Origin: Manganitrophus sp963718695
Lineage (GTDB): Bacteria; Nitrospirota; Nitrospiria; SBBL01; Manganitrophaceae
Assembly: GCA_963718695.1 (NCBI GenBank)
Contig: OY970371.1
Location: 248,001 to 312,000, forward strand
Reading direction: 5' to 3'
Length of the DNA: 64,000 nucleotides
This document shows positions 57,871-64,000 of the stretch, in pieces. Each line of letters starts with the position of its first letter. Positions within the stretch are counted from its first letter, which is position 1. Position numbers and translations under genes: made by a program. Below the pieces are notes generated by a model, which was not told where the DNA came from, searched no databases, and saw nothing but the letters and a program-made list of their open reading frames with translations.

Positions 57871-58341
57871 TCACGCTGCCTTCGATACCTGTCCGGTGAC
57901 CAGGGTGACGCCGATCTGCCGCAGCAAGCCGATCAAGTCATAGAAGAGCTTCTCCTCGAGAATCTCCCCATTTTCATCCCAGTGAGCGACGGTGCAAAAC
58001 TCGACTTCGAATCGCTTGTTCGTCGGTGGAATGGTTTTGCCGTCGAGACCTTTCATCGGTCCCTTCATGGTGCCGGTAAATTTCGCGACGGAACAGGTAT
58101 AGTCCCCTTGACCGAAAAGAATCATGTAGGGATCGTTATGAACCTTGTTGTCGGGAAAGGTCTTGAAGAATTCCTTTGCCTCTTCCTCGTGTGCATGCCG
58201 TCCGTGCGTCGGCTCCGGCTTGCCGGGCCAGTAGACGGTGACATTTTCGTCGTGGCGTTTTTTAAACGTTTCCCAATCTTGAGAATTCCATGCGTCATCC
58301 AGCGTTTTCATTAACTCCATGTTTTTCTCAACGTTGCTCAT
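57871..58341 (-). CDS. NTF2/SnoaL-like protein (copy C)
   Basis: A 156-residue member of the same small family: VEKNMELMKTLDDAWNSQDWETFKKRHDENVTVYW, FPDNKVHNDPYMILFGQGDYT, TNKRFEVEFCTVAHWDENGE. More diverged than A and B. AGAGG lies 8 nt before the ATG. It heads a minus-strand run with copy B, DODA and possibly the aldehyde dehydrogenase. Confidence 0.78.
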   Translation of the reverse strand: MSNVEKNMELMKTLDDAWNSQDWETFKKRHDENVTVYWPGKPEPTHGRHAHEEEAKEFFKTFPDNKVHNDPYMILFGQGDYTCSVAKFTGTMKGPMKGLDGKTIPPTNKRFEVEFCTVAHWDENGEILEEKLFYDLIGLLRQIGVTLVTGQVSKAA

Positions 58342-58529
58342 TGCGAACCTCTCAATGGGTTAAAGCCTCCGGCGCATGTTCCCATCCTAGCCCCGGACTT
58401 AAAGGTGTGTCTATAACCCATTGAGAGCAAGAAGGAGATGGTCACAAAGAGTAAGGATCGATGTTGGTCGGAGGTAGATATCTTTATGAGCCTGTCGAAG
58501 AATAAACTTCCCCCCTCAGAAGGGTCATA

Positions 58530-58559
58530 TTGACTCGGGCCGGAGGAGTCCGCTATACA
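58530..58559 (+). promoter_or_regulatory. Promoter upstream of the rhomboid gene
   Basis: TTGACT at 58530-58535 and TATACA at 58554-58559 with 18-bp spacing, five of six matches in each hexamer. Leader about 120 nt to the ATG at 58685. The rest of the 343-bp gap (58342-58684) shows no other feature. Confidence 0.5.
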
Positions 58560-58684
58560 GAAGAAAATGGGCTAAAGAAAAAGATCTCACGAGGTATGCA
58601 TCACCGTGAGGAAGATTACAGGGCGGCGCGCAAGGACATTACATCTTCGATAGACGCTGTTCATTAACGAGGGAACCGGGAAGC

Positions 58685-59422
58685 ATGATTCCGATCCGTG
58701 ATACCATCCCAAGCCGAACGACCCCCGTCGTGACCTGGACGCTGATCTTCGTCAATACCGCCATTTTTTTCTATGAACTCAGCCTCGGTCCGATCGGCGC
58801 CGAGCAGCTCTTTTATTGGTTCGGCCTCGTCCCCGCCCGCTACAGCCATCCCGAATGGGCGCTCACCGTCGGATTGTCCCCCGATGATTACTTGCCGTTT
58901 TTAACGAGCATGTTCCTGCACGGGGGATGGCTGCACCTGATCGGCAACATGTGGACCCTTTGGATTTTCGGCGACAACGTCGAGGACCGGATGGGGCATG
59001 CCCGATTTCTGACCTTCTACCTGCTGACCGGCTTTGCGGCGGGACTGACCCACTGGTTCACCAATGTCGACTCCATTGTCCCCACGGTCGGCGCTTCGGG
59101 AGCCATTGCGGGGGTGCTCGGCGCCTATTTTATTTTGTTTCCACATTCCCGGATTATCGCGATGTTTCCGGTCTTCTTTTTTCCGTTCTTCTTTGAGCTG
59201 CCGGCGGGGGTCTATCTTTTGTTTTGGGGGCTCAGCCAGATCTTCAGCGGCACCCTCTCGACACTCGCCGCCGCAGATGTCGGGGGGGTGGCCTGGTGGG
59301 CGCATGTGGGTGGTTTTGTTTCCGGGATGTTGCTCCATCGACTGTTCATCCTTCGTCCGCGGGACGGACCCCGGCGGTTCGAGCAGGACGAAACCGGCAT
59401 CGAAGGGGTTTGGGCGCGATAA
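58685..59422 (+). CDS. Rhomboid-family intramembrane serine protease
   Basis: A 245-residue six-helix membrane protease that cuts within transmembrane segments. Features: MFLHGGWLHLIGNMWTLWIFG in L1/TM2 with the conserved His and Asn, Ser138 in VGASGAIAG, and His207 in WWAHVGGFVSG; the Ser-His dyad is complete. The N-terminal IRDTIPSRTTP is typical of this bacterial group. It is followed 18 nt later by an SDH-type protease gene, a natural pair for membrane proteolysis. Confidence 0.93.
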   Translation: MIPIRDTIPSRTTPVVTWTLIFVNTAIFFYELSLGPIGAEQLFYWFGLVPARYSHPEWALTVGLSPDDYLPFLTSMFLHGGWLHLIGNMWTLWIFGDNVEDRMGHARFLTFYLLTGFAAGLTHWFTNVDSIVPTVGASGAIAGVLGAYFILFPHSRIIAMFPVFFFPFFFELPAGVYLLFWGLSQIFSGTLSTLAAADVGGVAWWAHVGGFVSGMLLHRLFILRPRDGPRRFEQDETGIEGVWAR

Positions 59423-59440
59423 ATGGATTCGGAGGGATAC

Positions 59441-60280
59441 ATGGGCATCGGCGATCTCTTTTTTCTCTTCTTCATCTTCACGGCGCTCCAGCCGGTCCTT
59501 CAGCAGCGGCTTCTGGAAAGCTCACGCCGCCGACTCATTGCGAAGATCGAGCACAAGCGCGGCTCGCGGGTCATCCTGCTGGTCCACCGGCAAGAGACGA
59601 TGAACGTGCTCGGCTTTCCGGTCATGCGGTATATCGATATCAACGACTCGGAGGATCTTCTGCGTGCGTGTGAGCTGACCGATTCCGAAGTGCCGATCGA
59701 TATCGTATTACACACGCCGGGCGGGCTGGTGTTGGCGGCGCTTCAGATTGCCTACGCCGTGCGCCATCGGAAGGGGAAGGTGACAGTGTTCGTGCCGCAC
59801 TATGCGATGTCGGGCGGCACGCTCATTGCGCTTGCCGCCGATGAAATTGTGATGGCCAAAGATGCAGTTCTCGGACCGGTTGATCCGCAGCTTGGGCAGT
59901 TTCCTGCCGCCTCACTGCTCAAGGCCGTCGCCAAAAAACCGATTTCCGAGGTGGACGACCAAACCCTTATTTACGCCGACATCGGCGAAAAAGCGATCAA
60001 TCAGGTTCGTGAGAATGTCAGCCAGTTCTTGTCGCGGACCCTTCCGTCCGACAAGGCCGAAGCGCTGGCCGGCCGCCTCTCCACCGGGACCTGGACCCAT
60101 GACTATCCGATTCGCTTCGAGGAGGCGCAACGGCTGGGCCTCAACGTCCGCTCGGAGATGCCTTCCGAGTTCCTGCAGCTGATGAGCCTCTATCCGCAAC
60201 CGGTCCGGCGTCAGCCCTCGGTGGAATACCTGCCGGTCCATCGCCGTGCGCAGGAGCCGGCCAGGGGCGCGTCTAGATAA
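59441..60280 (+). CDS. SDH-family (ClpP-like) membrane-anchored serine protease
   Basis: A 279-residue protein of the serine-dehydrogenase-proteinase/ClpP-crotonase fold. An N-terminal helix (MGIGDLFFLFFIFTAL) anchors it. IDIVLHTPGGLVLAALQIAYAV provides the oxyanion region, VPHYAMSGGTLIALAADEIVM the nucleophile Ser, and VLGPVDPQLGQFPAASL follows as in SppA-like proteins. The ATG at 59441 has GGAGG 6 nt upstream; the ATG at 59423, right after the rhomboid stop, adds six residues. Probably degrades membrane or envelope proteins. Confidence 0.85.
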   Translation: MGIGDLFFLFFIFTALQPVLQQRLLESSRRRLIAKIEHKRGSRVILLVHRQETMNVLGFPVMRYIDINDSEDLLRACELTDSEVPIDIVLHTPGGLVLAALQIAYAVRHRKGKVTVFVPHYAMSGGTLIALAADEIVMAKDAVLGPVDPQLGQFPAASLLKAVAKKPISEVDDQTLIYADIGEKAINQVRENVSQFLSRTLPSDKAEALAGRLSTGTWTHDYPIRFEEAQRLGLNVRSEMPSEFLQLMSLYPQPVRRQPSVEYLPVHRRAQEPARGASR

Positions 60281-60362
60281 CATGCCGAGAGAGCGTGTTG
60301 ACTTTTCTCATTTAACTGGACTATACAGGAGAGCCGGATGTGATGAGACAGCCTGAGTGAAG

Positions 60363-61169
60363 ATGCGGAAAAAGATCGCGATCTTTGTTGCATTCAACGC
60401 CTATTTATTCTGCATTCTGACCGCATTTTACAATGCCCTTCCCGAGCTTTTTCGTTTTAATCTCCGTTCCCCTCTGGCCCCTTCGTCACCGATTGGCCTC
60501 CACCCTGAGGGGCCGCAATGGGATTATCGACACCTCCCATTTCTGCTCCTGAGTCTCATGGCGACATCGATTGCCGCTGTTTTAACCGGCGCGATGGCCA
60601 AGAACAGGGGTGGGGTCGTCGCGGCAAAGAGTGCCGTTCCGATTGTCATCGTTTGGATTGAGATCTTTTTTATCTCCCTCTTTACGGGGACTCTCGGCGC
60701 TGGGGTTGTCTCCCTGGCGGCCATCCCGCTCACGATCATGATCTCATCCTACTCCGGGAATTTAGGTGAGCGCATCCAGCGAGAGCATTTTCCCGATACG
60801 ACGATCTTTGGCATTTATCCCTATCATTTCATTTGGATTGTTTTCCCTCTTTTTGCTTATTCGGTGTTCACGGCCGCTTGGCTTCCTTACCTCGAAAGCG
60901 TTCTTTTTCACAACTGGCTGGGTGCGGGTCTTTCCGAAACCCTTCTCCATTTACTCTCCCTGATCTACGTGTTATTACCATTTTTGAGCCTGAGCGCGCT
61001 TCTCTCTGTCGTCTACAAAATACTGACCGGAAGGATTTTTAAGATAAAATCAGAATGGGCGAGGGCGCTTTTTTCGATGGGGCTCTTAGTCGTGGTTCCC
61101 ATCGTCCTCTATCGGGTTCTGCTGATGATCGGACGGTTGATGCGACTGATTCCGTTAGAAGGAGTTTAA
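60363..61169 (+). CDS. Polytopic membrane protein of unknown function
   Basis: A 268-residue hydrophobic protein with about six membrane helices (8-28, 60-80, 95-130, 155-175, 195-225, 240-260) and short basic loops. No motif recognised. The ATG at 60363 or an in-frame GTG at 60357 starts it; the ribosome site is weak (GAGTGAAG). Independent of the protease pair, 80 nt after it. Confidence 0.6.
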   Translation: MRKKIAIFVAFNAYLFCILTAFYNALPELFRFNLRSPLAPSSPIGLHPEGPQWDYRHLPFLLLSLMATSIAAVLTGAMAKNRGGVVAAKSAVPIVIVWIEIFFISLFTGTLGAGVVSLAAIPLTIMISSYSGNLGERIQREHFPDTTIFGIYPYHFIWIVFPLFAYSVFTAAWLPYLESVLFHNWLGAGLSETLLHLLSLIYVLLPFLSLSALLSVVYKILTGRIFKIKSEWARALFSMGLLVVVPIVLYRVLLMIGRLMRLIPLEGV

Positions 61170-61206
61170 TCTTATCCTGGAGCCGGAGGTTTTGGGATGC
61201 TAAGCA

Positions 61207-61545
61207 ATGACTGAATCGATGGATCTTCCCGTTCTCTCGTGCAAGGGCTGTGGGGTCTGCTGCGAGGAGCAAGGGCTGCCGCCGGGATACCTGGTGCCCG
61301 CGCTCCTGGATTTTCTGCCCGAAAGGCTCCGGAACGAAATTGAATTTCATCAAGAGGAGGAGCGGCGGACAGGCGCCACGCGTCATCAACGTGGTCTGCC
61401 CTGCATTTGGTATAACTCGGAGACGAAGCAATGTCGGCAGTACGAATATCGCCCGGACGTTTGCCGTGAGGTTTCTGTCGGTGGAAGCAGCTGTCTTTTT
61501 TGGAGAGATCGAAGGCTGCACCCGCCGAGCGGAGATGAGCCATGA
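61207..61545 (+). CDS. YkgJ-family cysteine-cluster protein
   Basis: A 112-residue metal-cluster protein. LSCKGCGVCCEEQGLPPG opens with the C-x2-C-x2-CC pattern, then GLPCIWYN, QCRQYEYRPDVCREV, giving the eight-Cys set of the YkgJ/UPF0153 zinc or iron-sulfur family. Exact function unknown. It is 37 nt after the membrane protein; the ribosome site is poor. It converges with the secreted Cys-rich gene. Confidence 0.88.
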   Translation: MTESMDLPVLSCKGCGVCCEEQGLPPGYLVPALLDFLPERLRNEIEFHQEEERRTGATRHQRGLPCIWYNSETKQCRQYEYRPDVCREVSVGGSSCLFWRDRRLHPPSGDEP

Positions 61546-61553
61546 CGGCAGTC

Positions 61554-62552
61554 TTAAGGTGAGGTAGATGAAATACCCAGCGGCCCGGCGGAGTAGGTAA
61601 CCGAGGGTAAAACCGAGTTGTTCCCGCTGTATTGAAGCGTTCCGCTGTCGTTCTGTTCCATATCGCCTTGAGAGGGGTAGGCGCCGGGAGAGAAGACGAA
61701 CTGAGTCCAGTCGACCTTGGGGGCATCGAAGGCGGTCGGGCTGGCGTTGTTAGTTTGCCAACTGCTGGTGATATCCATCAGTTGATCGCCGGCCCCGGGC
61801 GCGTCGAGGGTCCCCGATCCTCCCGCGATGTAATTGACCACCTGACGCGTTCTCTGATCGCTGGTGGTACAGCCGGGAGGGGCCGGAGGCCCGGAGGCGC
61901 TGGCGCAAGCGGCCCAGTGGAAAATGTTCTCCGCAAGATACCCCATGTGTGGATCGGTCGCCTGACTTCCCGCGGAGAGGCAGTCGGTCCCACCCTCGGC
62001 GCAGAAATCGGCTTCGGTCGGGAAGGAACTGGTGAAGGGAAGAAGCGAGTTGCCGCCTGTGGGGACCGACATCCCCTGGCTTTGCGGATCGAAGCGGATA
62101 TCGCCGCAGTTGAGGCCAGCCAGGTTATTCGCCGTCGAGCTGACCGTCCGTCCGCATTTATAGGTGGCTCGATCGTCACCCGTTCCTAGGACCGTATCGG
62201 GCCCGGGGTCGTCCGAAGAGACAATCCCAAACATATTATCGGTCAATGCCCCAGGGCCGGAGCGGTTGAAGTAGGGGCCGACGCAGGGACCGACGGGGCA
62301 GAGGGAGGGATCGATATGCCGAAGCATCAAAGCCGGGCTATAGCCGGGACAATTGGGGCACTGCGGGTTGGCAAAGAGACCGGTGCATTCCGTTTTGGTT
62401 GCGCTCTCCTCCGGGCCGGCCCCGCCGGTGACGACACAATCGGCGCGGCTCTCAGCGGGCGAGAACAGGAGCATTCCGAAGAATGCCAGGCTCAAAAGGA
62501 GCGCTGACAAATAATTGATTTTCCAGATCGGTATTTCGGAATTTATGGACAA
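61554..62552 (-). CDS. Secreted Cys-rich protein of unknown function
   Basis: A 332-residue exported protein: an N-terminal stretch and hydrophobic core (14-37, ends SRADC) form a signal peptide. The mature part is rich in Cys, Gly, Pro and Asp with NPQCPNCPGYSPALMLRHIDPSLCPVGPC and several CxxC pairs that could bind metal or heme-like cofactors, although no CxxCH is visible. Family not recognised. The TTG start at 62552 is supported by GGAGGAG 4 nt upstream and overlaps the upstream gene by 10 nt. Confidence 0.65.
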   Translation of the reverse strand: MSINSEIPIWKINYLSALLLSLAFFGMLLFSPAESRADCVVTGGAGPEESATKTECTGLFANPQCPNCPGYSPALMLRHIDPSLCPVGPCVGPYFNRSGPGALTDNMFGIVSSDDPGPDTVLGTGDDRATYKCGRTVSSTANNLAGLNCGDIRFDPQSQGMSVPTGGNSLLPFTSSFPTEADFCAEGGTDCLSAGSQATDPHMGYLAENIFHWAACASASGPPAPPGCTTSDQRTRQVVNYIAGGSGTLDAPGAGDQLMDITSSWQTNNASPTAFDAPKVDWTQFVFSPGAYPSQGDMEQNDSGTLQYSGNNSVLPSVTYSAGPLGISSTSP

Positions 62553-63412
62553 TCTGCTCCTCCAGAAAAGCTAAATTTTCCTGGATTGAACTGGGAGCCC
62601 TGACAGACGTTTCCCGCCCGATCGACGCAGGTGATCACCCCAGTCATCCCCGATTCAAATCGCCCATCTGAAGCAACATTAGACGTTGTCACACTGCAGT
62701 CGGTGCCGCCGAGGTTGTTGTCATCCAAGAGAATTTTGAACGTGCCGACGGCGTTTCCGACCATCTGTCCATTGGCGTCAGTCACAGAATCGATGGTATA
62801 GAAGACCTGGAGCGTCTGCTCCCCATTCGCATCGAAATCAAACCCATATTCGATGTGGTGAACCCTGAGGGTGCCAAAAGTATCAGAACGGAATTGATAG
62901 AACGGCTGGCCGACCCCTCCCAGGCTGGGGGGAGCCAAAGTGACAGATGGAGAGTTAGGATCCTCGATTCCAAGGGGGATGAGTTGGAAGATTGATCCCT
63001 TGGTCTGGCAAGGATAAGGGAAAGGGGGGCCACTCTGGTCATTCGGACCACAGGGGGCGCCCCTTCCAAAGCGGTTATCAATCAAATTGAATCCGCCGGG
63101 GAGATCCGGATCAAACTGAGAGGAGCAGAAATCGCCGAAGGAAGAGGGGGAGCAGTCGTCATTGCTACTGAAGGGATCGCTCGTGTCGGCGAAGGGACCG
63201 TCCTGCCCGCCAAAACCGCCACAGCTTCCCTGATTCCCACCCGAACAGGCGGTTCCGATATTGTCAGAAGTCGAGAGATTCTTGTTGCCGTTGTTGTTGA
63301 CCCCCATTCCGGTATTGAGGGTGAGGGTCTTGCTGACCTGATTTCCGGCCCCCCAGGTAAAATCCGGAACGGCGAGAAAAAAGAGGATTGAAATAAGAAG
63401 AATCGGTTTCAT
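62543..63412 (-). CDS. Secreted Gly/Asn/Cys-rich protein of unknown function
   Basis: A 289-residue exported protein. Signal peptide 1-21 (ends FTWGA). The mature part begins with a low-complexity Asn/Gly region (TGMGVNNNGNKNLST), then Cys-poor to Cys-rich beta-like sequence with FGTLRVHHIEYGFDFDANGEQTLQVFYTIDS. Family not recognised. It is translationally coupled to the Cys-rich gene downstream, so the two products may act together at the cell surface. Confidence 0.65.
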   Translation of the reverse strand: MKPILLISILFFLAVPDFTWGAGNQVSKTLTLNTGMGVNNNGNKNLSTSDNIGTACSGGNQGSCGGFGGQDGPFADTSDPFSSNDDCSPSSFGDFCSSQFDPDLPGGFNLIDNRFGRGAPCGPNDQSGPPFPYPCQTKGSIFQLIPLGIEDPNSPSVTLAPPSLGGVGQPFYQFRSDTFGTLRVHHIEYGFDFDANGEQTLQVFYTIDSVTDANGQMVGNAVGTFKILLDDNNLGGTDCSVTTSNVASDGRFESGMTGVITCVDRAGNVCQGSQFNPGKFSFSGGADCP

Positions 63413-63463
63413 AAGCCTCCTTACCTTCCTTCTAAACCACTAAACCACCGGTCGGCGATTTTG

Positions 63464-64000
63464 TCAATTTAAGGCGACCGAAATTTCATTGGAGTCTCCG
63501 CTGGAGCAGCCGTCGGGGTTTACCGCCGTCACTTTGTAAAAGTAGGTCTCTCCGGGAGAGAGATTCCCGTCCAGAAAGCTCAGCGAGGTCACCGGCTGCG
63601 ACGTGATCTGGGTGTATGCCGTCTGGCCGGAGGCGCGGCGAAAGAGATGATACCCCAGAAGATCCGACTCGATGAGACCGGACCACGAAAGAAGGATGCT
63701 CTCTTTTCCCTGTCGCGGACTCCAGAGATTCGTCGGCGGTGGGGGAGGAGGCGCGGAGGCTCCTTCCGTAAAGTCGACCACTAGCCGCGTCGGCTGGTCC
63801 CCATTCGGAAAAGCATACGAGCCGCCGCCGGGCGAGATCTCGGTCGTCACGCCGCGGGTGGCATCGATCAATCGAACGACCGGGCGTTGGCAGAGATTGT
63901 CGGCGGTTTTGAACGTCCAAGAGAGGATAATATCGGCTCCGGCGCGATCCGAGGAGACATCGATATTCCATGTGTGAGACGGCTGGTCGTTGCTCCGGAT
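63464..64000 (-). CDS. Secreted fibronectin-III domain protein, partial (3' part)
   Basis: The frame is open from the stop at 63464 to the right window edge (178 codons), so the start lies outside. The C-terminal ~90 residues form an FN3 domain: PTNLWSPRQGKESILLSWSG, DLLGYHLFRRASGQTAYTQI and GETYFYKVTAVNPDG. The N-terminal visible part has DVSSDRAGADIILSWTF, another beta module. A Pro run (APPPPPP) links them. It precedes two secreted-protein genes on the same strand, likely one surface-protein operon. Confidence 0.75.
   Translation of the reverse strand: MRSNDQPSHTWNIDVSSDRAGADIILSWTFKTADNLCQRPVVRLIDATRGVTTEISPGGGSYAFPNGDQPTRLVVDFTEGASAPPPPPPTNLWSPRQGKESILLSWSGLIESDLLGYHLFRRASGQTAYTQITSQPVTSLSFLDGNLSPGETYFYKVTAVNPDGCSSGDSNEISVALN

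Overview
The window is a GC-rich (roughly 60 percent by eye) bacterial chromosome segment with dense genes on both strands and no rRNA, tRNA or CRISPR array that I could see. The best phylum guess is Nitrospirota, near Nitrospira or Candidatus Manganitrophus. This rests mainly on a respiratory operon that joins a b6-type cytochrome b and a Rieske protein to two cytochrome bd-like (CydA-like) proteins without CydB. That is an inference from gene content; no marker gene in the window proves it.

Layout. 1-5.6 kb: the start of a type II secretion/type IV pilin-like gene leaving the left edge, an FAD oxidoreductase, GAPDH with a BON-domain partner, and two paralogous secreted proteins. 5.6-11.6 kb: CydA-like, cytochrome b, Rieske, CydA-like and a receiver-like protein in one minus-strand operon behind a near-consensus sigma-54 promoter, with a sigma-54 activator gene just upstream. 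11.6-17.1 kb: two peptide-type ABC ATPases and an E1alpha/E1beta/E2 2-oxoacid dehydrogenase operon. 17.1-22.2 kb: a regulatory block with two tiny zinc-ribbon proteins, a receiver protein, a mannose-1-phosphate guanylyltransferase-like enzyme, a CRP/FNR regulator with two FNR-spaced palindromes upstream, and an NtrC-type regulator. 22.4-30.1 kb: a UvrD-like helicase, a membrane-anchored AAA+ ATPase, an acetyltransferase, a lipoprotein, and a metal-oxygenase cluster (two near-identical 2OG-Fe(II) oxygenases around a VOC protein, then a cupin).

30.1-33.9 kb is an AT-rich accessory island: a possible PD-(D/E)XK protein, a patatin lipoprotein, an IS3 remnant and decayed small genes. 34.1-44.0 kb is a YCII/DGPF cluster: five DGPF proteins, two VOC proteins, a GFA protein, a DUF1428 protein, an RND efflux pair (permease frameshifted) and an ECF42-type sigma factor. 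44.1-58.3 kb carries stress and accessory metabolism genes: an FKBP isomerase, quinone oxidoreductase-like protein, DsbA-like protein, peroxiredoxin, frameshifted SDR, three related NTF2-like proteins, a double GNAT, a GH15 glycosidase next to a glucose-dehydrogenase-like enzyme, an aldehyde dehydrogenase and a DODA dioxygenase. 58.7-64.0 kb: a rhomboid protease with an SDH-type protease, membrane and Cys-cluster proteins, then secreted Cys-rich and fibronectin-III proteins running off the right edge.

Non-coding DNA is rich in inverted repeats. Four of them (472-544, 12592-12680, 16053-16125, 39095-39164) share one architecture: arms made of degenerate 7-nt tandem units, with a different heptamer at each site. 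Three of these lie between genes of the same operon. Three genes have apparent single frameshifts, which could be decay or assembly error.
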